From NCBI RefSeq assembly GCF_000472545.1, contig NZ_AWZV01000014.1, positions 62,001-126,000 of the forward strand: a stretch of DNA of 64,000 nt. The letters run 5' to 3'. Each line of letters opens with the position of its first letter. Within the stretch, counting starts at the first letter, position 1. Source of the DNA: Burkholderia sp. WSM2232. GTDB taxonomy: Bacteria > Pseudomonadota > Gammaproteobacteria > Burkholderiales > Burkholderiaceae. Of this stretch, positions 28,261-37,453 are shown in pieces. The position numbers and the translations under genes were made by a program. The notes beneath the pieces were generated by a model, which searched no databases, was not told the origin of the DNA, and saw nothing but the letters and a program-made list of their open reading frames with translations.

Positions 28261-28869
28261 ATGAAAATTGTCCGCCCCGTCATGCTCGCCGCGCTGCTGA
28301 TCGCGCATTCTTCCGCTCAAGCTGCGAGCTTCGATTGCAGCAAAGGCCGCTCGCTCACCGAAAAGATGATCTGCAACGACCCGGCACTGTCGCGCCTCGA
28401 CGACACGCTGGGGCAACTCTACTGGAAAGCGCGGCGCAGAGTGAGCGACCGGCGCGCCTTCATCACAGACAGCGACAGCAAGTGGGCATGGCGCGAGGCC
28501 AATTGCCGTGACGCCGCGTGTCTCGGCACATGGTATGCGACGCGTATCGACGAGTTGCAGCAAGTGCTCGCGCGCATGCAACGAGGCTCGGCGGCGAGCG
28601 AGACCGCCTCTGCCTCTGCCTCCAACACCGCAACGCCGCCGCACGCCAGCGCTGCCGCAAAGCGCGGGCAACCCGAGCGGCCGGACAAGCCGCCGATGTC
28701 CACACCTTCTACCGCCGACACCGCGATGCTTGAATGCACGGCCTCGCATCCAGGTCTTGTGATCGGCGAGCAGTGCCCGAACGTGATCCGTCAGAACGGC
28801 AGTCCGTGGAAGTACCGGGCGCATGGCGACGACTGGTTCTGCGGCGTCGCGACGTTGGAACGTTCGTGA
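28261..28869 (+). CDS. LprI-like (DUF1311) secreted protein
   Basis: 202 residues with a signal peptide (MKIVRPVMLAALLIAHSSAQ, cleavage near AQA-AS). The mature N-terminus has the DUF1311 cysteine pattern: SFDCSKGRSLTEKMICND, LSRLDDTLGQLYWKA, and WAWREANCRDAACLGTWY. This domain occurs in the lysozyme inhibitor LprI. The second half (about 110-200) is an Ala/Pro-rich linker followed by a short Cys-containing tail. Probable periplasmic or lipid-free envelope protein; inhibition of lysozyme is an inference from family. No clear RBS. Confidence 0.85.
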   Translation: MKIVRPVMLAALLIAHSSAQAASFDCSKGRSLTEKMICNDPALSRLDDTLGQLYWKARRRVSDRRAFITDSDSKWAWREANCRDAACLGTWYATRIDELQQVLARMQRGSAASETASASASNTATPPHASAAAKRGQPERPDKPPMSTPSTADTAMLECTASHPGLVIGEQCPNVIRQNGSPWKYRAHGDDWFCGVATLERS

Positions 28870-28889
28870 GCGCGGATCGAGCGGCTTCG

Positions 28890-28962
28890 TTTGTGGGGTC
28901 GTTAGTGGCTTCGTTCGCAGCCTCGTTTGCAGCCTCGTTTGCAGCCTTGTCTGCAGCTTCGG
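28890..28962. repeat. 12-bp imperfect direct repeats between convergent genes
   Basis: Units related to GCAGCCTCGTTT occur at least three times in tandem, with degenerate flanking copies, in the gap between the LprI-like gene and the winged-helix gene. Confidence 0.75.
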
Positions 28963-28966
28963 TCGA

Positions 28967-29311
28967 TCAATGAAGCCGCGGCGGCAGGTCTTCGCCGGGC
29001 GCCTGCGCGCCAGGCTCGCCGTCCTCTTCGGGCCCGCCGGCGCCGAACAGCTCAGCACATACCTCGCGTCCTGTGTCGGTGAGGCGCGCGGTGCCGGCGC
29101 CCGCTTCGTCGAACGTCGTTTGCACGAGGCCGCCGTCGACGAGCACCGTCAACTGCCGGCGCAACACGCTCATCGGCACGTTGGCCTGCTTGGACAGCTT
29201 CGCCAGCGACCACGTGCCGCCGGGCGTCGCCCGTGCGGGCCGATCGCTTTGCGCGCGCCATAGTTGCCCGAGCATGGCGAGCAGCACCGGGTCGATTTCG
29301 TCGTCATCCAT
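28967..29311 (-). CDS. Small winged-helix transcriptional regulator
   Basis: 114 residues from the ATG at 29311, with RBS GGAGAC upstream. The longer frame start is not supported. The central part [20 protein letters not shown] reads as a helix-turn-helix, followed by a wing-like [19 protein letters not shown] and [16 protein letters not shown], resembling ArsR/MarR-type domains. It has no metal-binding cysteines. It lies between the LprI-like gene and a MocR gene, 60 bp downstream of the latter on the same strand, and near the FdhF/YdeP oxidoreductase. Members of this group often sit next to formate-dehydrogenase-type enzymes; a regulatory link is inferred. Confidence 0.75.
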   Translation of the reverse strand: MDDDEIDPVLLAMLGQLWRAQSDRPARATPGGTWSLAKLSKQANVPMSVLRRQLTVLVDGGLVQTTFDEAGAGTARLTDTGREVCAELFGAGGPEEDGEPGAQAPGEDLPPRLH

Positions 29312-29370
29312 TTCTTGTCTCCTATCTATATATGCCGGACGCGGGTCTCCACACAGCTTGCCGCGCTGCT

Positions 29371-30813
29371 TCATGCCATCTGCGTAACCAGCTCGCCGAG
29401 TGTCTTTAGCGCCGCTTCGCTTTGCGCCGTCCACGGATAGCTATAGTTCAGCCGGATGAAATGGCGGAAGTGATTGCGCGTCGAAAACATCATGCCCGGC
29501 CCGACGGTTATGCTGCGCGCGAGCGCCGCCTGATACAGCTTCATCGAATCGACACTCTGCGGCAACTCCACCCACAGCACATAGCCGCCTTGCGGCGACG
29601 AGATGCGCGTGCCGGCCGGAAAAAACCGCCGCACCATCGCGCTCATGATGCTCGCCTGCTGGCGATAAACCTTGCGCACGTGCCGCAGATGCCGGTCGTA
29701 GCCGTCCTGACGCAGATAATCGGCAACGGCGACCTGCGGCACTGAAGGCGTCGTGAGTGTATTCAGAAACTTGAGCTTCTCGACCTGCGCGCGATAACGC
29801 CCGGGCAGCGCCCAGCCGATGCGGTACGACGCGGTCAGGCTCTTCGAAAACGACGCGCAATGCAGCACGAGCCCCTGCGTGTCGAAGCTTTTCAAGGTGG
29901 AGGGCCGCGTCTCGCCGAAATACAGTTCCTGATAGACGTCGTTTTCAATCACGGGAATCTGCTGCGCGGCGAGCAGTTCGACGAGTTGCTGCTTTCGCGC
30001 GTCGGGCATTCTGAAGCCGAGCGGATTCTGGAAATTCGGCATCACCATGCAGGCGGCGATCTTCTGCTTCGCGATCACCTGCGCCAGTGCGTCGATGTCG
30101 ATGCCGTCGACGGGATGAGTCGCCACCTCGATCGCCCGCATGCCGAGCCGCTCGATGGCATGCAGCATCGCGTAGTAAGTCGGCGATTCGACGGCCACTG
30201 TGTCGCCCGGTTTCGCGACCGCCTGCAGACTGAGATTGATAGCCTCGGTCGCACCGAGCGTGATGACCAGCTCGCCCGGATCGACAGGCATGCCGTTTTC
30301 GGCGTAGCGGCGCGCAATCTGCCGGATCAGTTCCGGGTTGCCGGGCGGCAGATCGTCGATCAGGTTCCAGCTCGCCTGACGGCGCGCAATGGCGTTCGCA
30401 TACTGATTGATGCGCCGCCACGGAAAAAGCGACGGGTCCGGGTACGGCGAGCCGAACGGCACGGCGTCGTGCGCGCGGATGCTGCGCAGCGTCGAGAGCA
30501 CGAGACGGCTCACGTCGACTTCGGCGGCGACGGGCACGGCGGGCGCTGCCGGTGGCCGCGCTTTGCCGTCCACGCGCCGCGTCTCGGGTCTGAACGCGTT
30601 CACCGCCGCCTCGCGCACGAAATAGCCGGACTGCGGGCGCGTTTCGACGATGCCGCGGCTTTCCAGCAGCGCGTAAGCATGCAGCACGGTCTTGATACTG
30701 ACGCCATGCTGCTGACTCGCCTGGCGCACCGACGGAATACGCTCGCCCGCCGCAAACACGCCGCGGCGCACGGCTTCGGTAATCTCTTCAGCGAGCTTTT
30801 CGTAGAGTTTCAA
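29371..30813 (-). CDS. MocR-type regulator (GntR helix-turn-helix fused to class I aminotransferase)
   Basis: 480 residues. The N-terminal GntR winged helix (about 1-70) contains [20 protein letters not shown]. An unstructured linker follows, then a PLP-dependent aminotransferase-like domain (about 115-480) with [20 protein letters not shown] and [20 protein letters not shown], in which the SKS lysine would bind PLP. MocR proteins use the aminotransferase domain as an effector sensor rather than an enzyme. It is divergent from the FdhF/YdeP gene across 170 bp and is a candidate to control it. Confidence 0.94.
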   Translation of the reverse strand: MKLYEKLAEEITEAVRRGVFAAGERIPSVRQASQQHGVSIKTVLHAYALLESRGIVETRPQSGYFVREAAVNAFRPETRRVDGKARPPAAPAVPVAAEVDVSRLVLSTLRSIRAHDAVPFGSPYPDPSLFPWRRINQYANAIARRQASWNLIDDLPPGNPELIRQIARRYAENGMPVDPGELVITLGATEAINLSLQAVAKPGDTVAVESPTYYAMLHAIERLGMRAIEVATHPVDGIDIDALAQVIAKQKIAACMVMPNFQNPLGFRMPDARKQQLVELLAAQQIPVIENDVYQELYFGETRPSTLKSFDTQGLVLHCASFSKSLTASYRIGWALPGRYRAQVEKLKFLNTLTTPSVPQVAVADYLRQDGYDRHLRHVRKVYRQQASIMSAMVRRFFPAGTRISSPQGGYVLWVELPQSVDSMKLYQAALARSITVGPGMMFSTRNHFRHFIRLNYSYPWTAQSEAALKTLGELVTQMA

Positions 30814-30983
30814 GGACCGGGCTCAAGAAAAGGGAACGTTTCGCGCACCTGCCTATGACAAAACGCAAGGCACCTGAACTGTACACCTTCCCTTTTTGTT
30901 TTTCTGTATGCTGCACTGCGATTGGAACACAGTAGTCTGGTCACATCGGCCAGAAGCCATGACAGACGACGCGCGGCACCCAC

Positions 30984-33335
30984 ATGAAGAACACCGACAC
31001 TCGCAGCAAACCCCACGCCGACCCGAGCAGCGGCGCCCGTATCGAGCCATACACGCACCCGGCGGCGGGCTGGGGCGCGCTCAAGTACGTCGCCATCAAC
31101 CTGATCAAGGAAAAGGTGACGGGCGGCAATTACCGCACGCTGCTCAAACAGAATCAGCCGGACGGCTTCGACTGCCCGGGCTGCGCGTGGCCGGACCGCG
31201 AGCATGCATCCACCTTCGAGTTCTGCGAGAACGGCGTGAAGGCGGTGGCAGCCGAGGCGACCAGCAAGCGCGTGACGCCCGCCTTTTTCGCCGGGCACAC
31301 GGTGACCGACCTGATGAGCCAGTCCGACTTCGAGCTGGAACAGCACGGCCGCCTGACCGACCCGCTGGTCTATGACGCCCTCAGCGACCGCTACGTGCCG
31401 ATCGGCTGGGACGAAGCGTTCGACCTGATTGCAAGCCACCTGAAGCGCCTGCCCGATCCGAACCAGGCCGCGTTCTACACGTCGGGCCGCGCGAGCAACG
31501 AAGCTGCGTTTCTCTACCAGTTGTTCGTGCGCATGTACGGCACCAACAATTTCCCCGATTGCTCGAACATGTGCCATGAAGCGACGAGCCGCGGCTTGCC
31601 GCATACCGTGGGCATCGGCAAGGGCACCGTCACGCTCGACGACTTCGAACACGCCGACACCCTGCTCATCTTCGGCCAGAATCCGGCGACCAACCATCCG
31701 CGCATGCTCGGCGAGTTGCGCGAGTGCGCGAAGCGCGGCGCGACGATCGTGTCGATCAACCCGCTCAAAGAACGCGGTCTCGAGCGGTTTGCAAGCCCTC
31801 AGCATCCGGTGGAGATGCTCACGCTGGGCAGCACGAAGATCAGCTCCGTGTTCATTCGTCCGAAAGTGGGCGGCGACTTCGCGCTCATCAAGGGCGTGGC
31901 CAAGCGCGTGATCGAGCTCGACGACGAAGCGCTGGCCTCCGGCCTCGAACGCGTGCTGGATGTCGCGTTCATCGCCGAACACACGGTCGGCTTCGAGGCC
32001 TTCGCAGACGATCTGCGCGCCGAAAGCTGGGACACCATCGTCGCTGAATCGGGCGTACCGTATGAAGACGTGCTGAAACTCGCCGACATCTATGCGAAAG
32101 GTCGCGCGGTGATTTCAACGTGGGGCATGGGCCTCACGCAGCACAAGAATTCGGTGCCGACAGTGCAACTGCTGTCGAACCTGATGATGATGCGCGGCAA
32201 TATCGGCCGGCGCGGTGCGGGCCTGTGCCCGGTGCGCGGGCATTCGAACGTGCAGGGCGACCGCACGGTCGGCATCGAGGAGAAACCCACTCAGGCGTTT
32301 CTCGACCGGCTCGGCGACGTCTACCACTTCGAGCCGCCACGCGAGCATGGCCTTGACGTCGTCAACACCATCCAGGCGATGCTCGACGGCAAGGTAAAAG
32401 TGTTCATCGGCCTTGGCGGCAACTTCTCGATTGCGACGCCCGACACGCCGCGCACATGGGAAGCAATGCGTTCGTGCGATCTCACCGTGCACATCACGAC
32501 CAAGCTGAACCGCAGCCATCTCGTGCACGGCCGCGACGCGCTGATCCTGCCAACACTCGGGCGCACCGAAATCGACTTGCAGAACGGCGTCGCGCAAGGC
32601 GTGAGCGTCGAGGATTCGATGAGCATGGTGCACATCTCATACGGCATGAACAAGCCGGCCTCGGAAAACCTGCTTTCGGAGATTGCGATCGTCGCGCGCA
32701 TGGCGCATGCGACCCTTGGCAGCGACAAGGTGGACTGGCTCGCGCACGCCGCCGACTATGCGCTGATTCGCGACGGCATAGCCAAAGTGATTGACGGCTT
32801 TCACGATTACAACGAGCGCCTGAAGCGCCCCGGCGGCTTTCATCTTGGCGTCGCGTCGCGCGAGCGGATCTGGAAAACGCCGAGCGGCAAGGCGCAGTTC
32901 CTCGTGCATCCCATTGCGCTCGACACGCCGATGCATCGCGCGCGCCAGCAGCACGGCGAACGCCTGATGACCTTGATGACGACGCGCTCGCACGATCAGT
33001 ACAACACCACGATCTATGGCCTCGACGACCGCTATCGCGGCGTGTATGGTCAGCGCCGCGTGCTGTTCGCCAACAGGGAAGACATTGCGATGCTCGGTTT
33101 CGCGGCCGGCCAGCGCGTGGATATCACGAGCGTGTGGGACGACGGCGTCGAGCGTCACGCGGACGGCTTTCTGCTGGTCGAATACGACATTCCGCGTGGC
33201 TGTGTCGGCGCTTATTATCCGGAGACGAATCCGCTCGTGCCGCTCTCTTCGGTCGCGGACGGCGCGGGCACGCCGACTTCAAAGTCGATACCCGTGCTGT
33301 TGAGGGCGTCGGCGCTGGAGGCGGCCGCTGCGTGA
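30984..33335 (+). CDS. FdhF/YdeP family molybdopterin oxidoreductase
   Basis: 783 residues of the FdhF/YdeP subgroup of molybdopterin (bis-MGD) enzymes. The N-terminus has GFDCPGCAWPD, a Cys pair typical of this group in place of the usual four-cysteine Fe-S motif. Later motifs: YTSGRASNEAAFLYQLFVRM, NNFPDCSNMCHEATS, LLIFGQNPATNHPRM, GLCPVRGHSNVQGDRTVG, and the C-terminal MTTRSHDQYNTTIYGLDDRY. The family includes E. coli YdeP, linked to acid resistance; the electron donor is not established. No signal peptide is seen, so it should be cytosolic. The gap after it (33336-33429) is filled with imperfect GAGTGCGCTAC-type repeats. Confidence 0.93.
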   Translation: MKNTDTRSKPHADPSSGARIEPYTHPAAGWGALKYVAINLIKEKVTGGNYRTLLKQNQPDGFDCPGCAWPDREHASTFEFCENGVKAVAAEATSKRVTPAFFAGHTVTDLMSQSDFELEQHGRLTDPLVYDALSDRYVPIGWDEAFDLIASHLKRLPDPNQAAFYTSGRASNEAAFLYQLFVRMYGTNNFPDCSNMCHEATSRGLPHTVGIGKGTVTLDDFEHADTLLIFGQNPATNHPRMLGELRECAKRGATIVSINPLKERGLERFASPQHPVEMLTLGSTKISSVFIRPKVGGDFALIKGVAKRVIELDDEALASGLERVLDVAFIAEHTVGFEAFADDLRAESWDTIVAESGVPYEDVLKLADIYAKGRAVISTWGMGLTQHKNSVPTVQLLSNLMMMRGNIGRRGAGLCPVRGHSNVQGDRTVGIEEKPTQAFLDRLGDVYHFEPPREHGLDVVNTIQAMLDGKVKVFIGLGGNFSIATPDTPRTWEAMRSCDLTVHITTKLNRSHLVHGRDALILPTLGRTEIDLQNGVAQGVSVEDSMSMVHISYGMNKPASENLLSEIAIVARMAHATLGSDKVDWLAHAADYALIRDGIAKVIDGFHDYNERLKRPGGFHLGVASRERIWKTPSGKAQFLVHPIALDTPMHRARQQHGERLMTLMTTRSHDQYNTTIYGLDDRYRGVYGQRRVLFANREDIAMLGFAAGQRVDITSVWDDGVERHADGFLLVEYDIPRGCVGAYYPETNPLVPLSSVADGAGTPTSKSIPVLLRASALEAAAA

Positions 33336-33429
33336 TTTCGCTACGTGAGTGCGCTGCTTGATTACGCACGCGAGTGCGCTACGTGATTGCGCAACATGAG
33401 CGCGCCACCTGAGCGCGCCACCTGAGCGA

Positions 33430-33933
33430 TCAAGCAGGCCCCTTTGCGAGATCGCGCTGCGTCAGATAAAGCCGCAGGTCGAATTCGATCTGATGGTAGC
33501 CCGGCTGCATGAACTCGCAGAGGCGGTAAAACGCCTTGTTGTGCTCGCTTTCCTTCAGATGTGCGAGTTCGTGCACCACGATCATCTTCAGAAACTCCGG
33601 CGCAGCCGCCTTGAATAGCGAGGCGATGCGGATTTCCTTCTTCGCCTTGAGCTTGCCGCCCTGCACGCGTGAGATGCTGGTGTGCAGGCCCAGCGCATGG
33701 CGCATCACATCGAGCTTGCTGTCGTAGACGACCTTGTCGATCTGCCCGGCGCTGCGCAAATGCTCGCGCTTCAATTCGGCGCAATAGGTGTAGAGCGCGC
33801 GGTCGGTCTGCACGTCGTGCATGCCCGGATAGCGTGCGGCGAGGTACGCGGCGAGCTTGTCGTCGGCGATCAGTTTCTTGACCTTCTCGAGCAGCGCGGG
33901 CGGATAGCCGCTCAGGTATTTCAGGTGGTGCAT
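33430..33933 (-). CDS. YgjP/M48-type metallopeptidase-fold protein (DUF45)
   Basis: 167 residues containing the zinc motif VHELAHLKESEHNKAFY (HExxH plus downstream H), preceded by KKEIRIASLFKAAAPEFLKM. The N-terminal half (YLSGYPPALLEKVKKLIADD, DKVVYDSKLDVMRHALGLHT) matches the short stand-alone YgjP-like proteins of beta-proteobacteria. Some YgjP proteins have been described as nucleotide pyrophosphatases rather than proteases, so the activity is left open. Single gene; 99 bp separate it from the fuconate dehydratase gene upstream on the same strand. Confidence 0.88.
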   Translation of the reverse strand: MHHLKYLSGYPPALLEKVKKLIADDKLAAYLAARYPGMHDVQTDRALYTYCAELKREHLRSAGQIDKVVYDSKLDVMRHALGLHTSISRVQGGKLKAKKEIRIASLFKAAAPEFLKMIVVHELAHLKESEHNKAFYRLCEFMQPGYHQIEFDLRLYLTQRDLAKGPA

Positions 33934-34032
33934 GGTGGCGGGCAGCCGTTAACGCTTTGCGTCCGCTTTGCGTCTGCTCTGGAACGCGAGGCGCTAAACG
34001 CGCAGTTTACACCGCTGTCCTGCGAGGATGCG

Positions 34033-35340
34033 TTACACACGCCAGACCGGTCCGCCTGGAAAGTCATGCTGATCGAGCGACGCCGCGTGCATTTCGATGC
34101 TATAGCCGGGACGTTGCGGCGGCATATAACGGCCGTTGCGAATCACGACAGGATCGACGAAATGCTCATGCAGATGGTCCACGTATTCGAGCACGCGGTT
34201 CTCCAACGACGCCGACACGCAGATATAGTCGAACAGCGAAATATGCTGGACGTACTCGCATAAACCGACGCCGCCTGCATGCGGACACACCGGCACGCCG
34301 AACTTCGCCGCCATCAGCAGCACGACGATCACTTCGTTCAGACCGCCCAGGCGGCAACTGTCCACCTGGCAGAAGTCGATGGCGCGCGCCTGCAGCAACT
34401 GCTTGAACATCACCCGGTTGTGGCAGTGCTCGCCGGTCGCCACGCCGATCGGTGCCAGCCGCTCGCGGATCGCGGCGTGACCCAGAATGTCGTCGGGGCT
34501 GGTGGGCTCCTCGATCCACCACGGGTCGAATTGCGCGAGATGCCGCATATTCGCGATGGCTTCGTCCACGTCCCACACCTGGTTGGCGTCCATCATCAGC
34601 TTGCGATGCTCGCCGATTTCCTCGCGCAGGATGCGCGCGCGGCGCATGTCTTCCGCAAGATTGCCGCCCACCTTCTGCTTGAAATGCGTCCAGCCCTGCG
34701 CGACGCCTTCGCGCGCGAGACGACGGATCTTGTCGTCGTCGTAACCGAGCCAGCCCGCCGAGGTCGTGTAAGCCGGATAGCCGTGCGCAAGCATTTCGCT
34801 CTCGCGCGCGGCTTTCGTGCTGGCATGACGATGCAGCAGCGCAATCGCTTCTTGCGGTGTAATCACGTCGGTCACATAGCGGAAGTCGAGGCAGCGCACC
34901 AGCTCTTCGGGACTCATGTCGACGAGCAGCTTCCACACGGGCTTGCCTTGCGCTTTCGCCCATAGATCCCAGACCGCGTTGACGACCGCCGCCGTGGCCA
35001 GATGAATCGCACCCTTGTCCGGACCGATCCAGCGCAACTGGCTGTCCGAAGTCAGCGCGCGCCAGAACGCACCCATGTCCGCGGCAATCTCCGCGAGCGT
35101 CTTACCGACGACGAGCGGCGCGAGCGCCTCCACCGCCTTCACGCAGATCTCGTTGCCGCGCCCGATTGTGAAGGTGAGGCCGTGGCCTGCCAGTGGAGCC
35201 GCTGCTGCCGGCGCGTCCGTTTCGAGCGTTACGTAGGTGGCCGAATAATCGGGCGCGGCGTTCATCGCATCGGAGCCGTCGAGCGAACGCGAAGTCGGAA
35301 AGCGGATGTCCCGCACCGACAGTCTGGTGATCGTGGTCAT
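34033..35340 (-). CDS. fucD: L-fuconate dehydratase (enolase superfamily)
   Basis: 435 residues matching FucD throughout. The N-terminus ITRLSVRDIRFPTSRSLDGS and DAMNAAPDYSATYV is diagnostic. The catalytic KxK motif is in HFKQKVGG. The metal ligands are in LMMDANQVWDVDEA (D), WWIEEPTSPDD (E) and GVATGEHCHNR (E), with a late CPHAGGVGLCEYVQH (His). It dehydrates L-fuconate to 2-keto-3-deoxy-L-fuconate in the non-phosphorylated fucose pathway. RBS GGAGCAG precedes the ATG. It is the last gene of an operon with a ribose-type ABC transporter; the other pathway enzymes are not in the window. Confidence 0.94.
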   Translation of the reverse strand: MTTITRLSVRDIRFPTSRSLDGSDAMNAAPDYSATYVTLETDAPAAAAPLAGHGLTFTIGRGNEICVKAVEALAPLVVGKTLAEIAADMGAFWRALTSDSQLRWIGPDKGAIHLATAAVVNAVWDLWAKAQGKPVWKLLVDMSPEELVRCLDFRYVTDVITPQEAIALLHRHASTKAARESEMLAHGYPAYTTSAGWLGYDDDKIRRLAREGVAQGWTHFKQKVGGNLAEDMRRARILREEIGEHRKLMMDANQVWDVDEAIANMRHLAQFDPWWIEEPTSPDDILGHAAIRERLAPIGVATGEHCHNRVMFKQLLQARAIDFCQVDSCRLGGLNEVIVVLLMAAKFGVPVCPHAGGVGLCEYVQHISLFDYICVSASLENRVLEYVDHLHEHFVDPVVIRNGRYMPPQRPGYSIEMHAASLDQHDFPGGPVWRV

Positions 35341-35373
35341 GTCTGCTCCAGGACGGCTATTTAAAGGCGACGA

Positions 35374-36315
35374 TCAATCGTAGAGCACCGCGGCGATCTT
35401 CGGATCGTTCATGTTGCTCTTGTCGTACCAGTAAAAGCCGGTGTCGACCTTCTTCGGCAGCTTTTCCCCCTTGAGCGCCTTGACCGCGGAATCCACGACA
35501 CATTTGCCGATGCCGATCGGGTTCTGCGTGATCGCGCCCGCCATCAGCCCGGAATTGATGTCGTCCTTCTGCTCCTTGCCCGAGTCGTAGCCGATCAGTA
35601 CGACTTTCTTGCCCGACTCCTTCACGCCGATTGCCGCGCCTTCCGCCGAACCTTCGTTGGCACCGAAGATACCTTTGAGATTCGGGTTCGCCTGAATCAT
35701 CGCCTTGGCTATTTCGGCGGACTTCAGGTGGTCGCCGCCGCCGTATTGCACGGAGACGATCTTCACGTTCGGATGTTTGCTTTTCATCTCATTGAGGAAA
35801 CCGTCGCGCCTGTCGATGCCCGTGCGGCTCGTCTGGTCGTGCACGATCACGCCGACCTCGCCGGCATTGCCGATGGCTTGCGCCATCTTGTCCGCGGCGA
35901 GCGCGGCGGCGGCCAGATTGTCGGTCGCGCAGGTGGTGAGCGGAATGTCGCTGTCCACGCCGGAGTCGAACGCGATCACCGGAATTTTCGCGGCCTGCGC
36001 CCTTCGCAACAGCGGAATGGCCGCCTTGCTGTCGAGCGCTGCAATGCCAATGGCTTGCGGCTTTTTCGCGAGCGCCGCCGATAGCATGTCGATCTGCTTG
36101 TCGACCATCGCCTCGGTCTCCGGGCCCTCGAAGGTGATCCTGACCTTGTGCTCCTTGGCGCCCTGCTCCGCGCCCGCTTTGACCGCCTGCCAGAACTGAT
36201 GCTGAAAGCCCTTTGAGACGAGCGGAATATAAACGTCTTCGGCATGCGCGAGACTGCTCGCGCCGACAAGCGCACTCAAGCCGACCACGACGCCGAATAC
36301 TTTGCGATTCAACAT
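35374..36315 (-). CDS. Sugar ABC transporter periplasmic binding protein (RbsB-like)
   Basis: 313 residues with a signal peptide (MLNRKVFGVVVGLSALVGAS, cleavage near AHA-ED). The mature protein is a type I periplasmic-binding fold: YIPLVSKGFQHQFWQAVKAG, AIGIAALDSKAAIPLLRRAQ, IPVIAFDSGVDSDIP, and GIFGANEGSAEGAAIGV. It resembles the ribose/galactose binding group. Given fucD next door, L-fucose or a related deoxysugar is the best guess for ligand. RBS AGGAGGAG is very strong, as usual for binding proteins. The fucD start lies 33 bp downstream. Confidence 0.93.
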   Translation of the reverse strand: MLNRKVFGVVVGLSALVGASSLAHAEDVYIPLVSKGFQHQFWQAVKAGAEQGAKEHKVRITFEGPETEAMVDKQIDMLSAALAKKPQAIGIAALDSKAAIPLLRRAQAAKIPVIAFDSGVDSDIPLTTCATDNLAAAALAADKMAQAIGNAGEVGVIVHDQTSRTGIDRRDGFLNEMKSKHPNVKIVSVQYGGGDHLKSAEIAKAMIQANPNLKGIFGANEGSAEGAAIGVKESGKKVVLIGYDSGKEQKDDINSGLMAGAITQNPIGIGKCVVDSAVKALKGEKLPKKVDTGFYWYDKSNMNDPKIAAVLYD

Positions 36316-36411
36316 GGACTATCTCCTCCTGAGGTGTGGACCCTTCTTCTTCAGCCGCCGGGGAAGCCTCGCGGCGCCTCCCCTTGTCGATTATTGATTG
36401 TCCGTTGCGGC

Positions 36412-37437
36412 TCAGCGCTTCCTGCGCCGCAGAATGTCGGTATAAACAGCGAGAATGATGATGAGCCCCGTCACCACGATCTGCCATTCCTGAGCGACCG
36501 ACATGATGCGCAAGCCATTGGTCAGCACGCTCATGATGAACGCGCCGATGATCGTGCCGAGTATCGTGCCCGAGCCACCCGAAAGCGACGTGCCGCCGAT
36601 CACCACCGCAGCAATCGCTTCGAGCTCGTAGCCCTGGCCGAGCGCCGGCTGCGCCGAGTTCAGCCGCGAGGCGATCAGCAAACCCGCGACGCCGCAAATC
36701 GCGCCGCCAAGGCCATAAATGGCGATTTTCCAGCGGTCGACGTTGACGCCGGAAAGACGCACCGCTTCTTCGTTGCTGCCGAGCGCGAAGGTGTAGCGGC
36801 CAAGCGCCGTGCGATTGAGCGTGATCGAGCTGGCTATCGCGAGAACAAACAGGATCAGCACGGCGTTCGGAATCGGCAGGCTCGGCAATAGATAACCGAT
36901 CAGCGAGTCCTGCGAGATCATGTAGAAGTTTTCGGTGTCGGTGAAATAGATCGGCTTGTCCGCCGACACCACGAGCGAAAGCCCTTTGAGCAGCAGCATC
37001 ATGCCGAGCGTCGCGATGAACGGCGGGATTTTCATTTTCGCCGTGAGTGTGCCGGAGATCGTCCCGCAGATCGCGCCAGTGGCAATGGCGGCCAGCACGC
37101 CGAGCCACATTGGCAGATGCCAGTATGTGAGGAACACGCCGCAAATGACTGCGGTGAAGGTCATCAAGGTGCCGACCGAGAGGTCGATGCCGCCCGTGAT
37201 GATGACGAAGGTGGACGCAATCGCCAGCACGCCGTTGACCGCTGTCGCCTGCAGAATGCCGAGGATGTTGTCCATCTGCATGAAAGCCGGCGACGCGAAG
37301 CTGAAGAACACCAGCAGCAGAATCAGGCTCGCGAACGCCAGCAGCTTCTGCAAAGCCGACGGCGAGAAAATGCGGGCCTTCAGGCCGCTCAGGCGCCGCT
37401 CGCCGGTCAATGCAGGAGAATCGGATGGCAATGTCAT
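36412..37437 (-). CDS. Sugar ABC transporter permease (RbsC-like)
   Basis: A 341-residue permease with eight to ten hydrophobic helices. Family motifs: FVIITGGIDLSVGTLMTFTA (the GGIDLSVG motif), GAICGTISGTLTAKMKIPPF, IATLGMMLLLKGLSLVVS, and the C-terminal AAVVIGGTSLSGGSGTILGT, which is the ATPase-coupling region. It probably forms the inner-membrane pore with the ATPase 16 bp upstream. It is followed after 96 bp by the binding protein gene. Confidence 0.94.
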   Translation of the reverse strand: MTLPSDSPALTGERRLSGLKARIFSPSALQKLLAFASLILLLVFFSFASPAFMQMDNILGILQATAVNGVLAIASTFVIITGGIDLSVGTLMTFTAVICGVFLTYWHLPMWLGVLAAIATGAICGTISGTLTAKMKIPPFIATLGMMLLLKGLSLVVSADKPIYFTDTENFYMISQDSLIGYLLPSLPIPNAVLILFVLAIASSITLNRTALGRYTFALGSNEEAVRLSGVNVDRWKIAIYGLGGAICGVAGLLIASRLNSAQPALGQGYELEAIAAVVIGGTSLSGGSGTILGTIIGAFIMSVLTNGLRIMSVAQEWQIVVTGLIIILAVYTDILRRRKR

Positions 37438-37453
37438 AGCGTCCTCTTAAGGC

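Noticed and set aside
28734..28973. 79-residue frame with repeated Phe-Ala-Ala-Ser units
   Set aside because: Translation of the 12-bp intergenic repeats, overlapping the end of the LprI-like gene.
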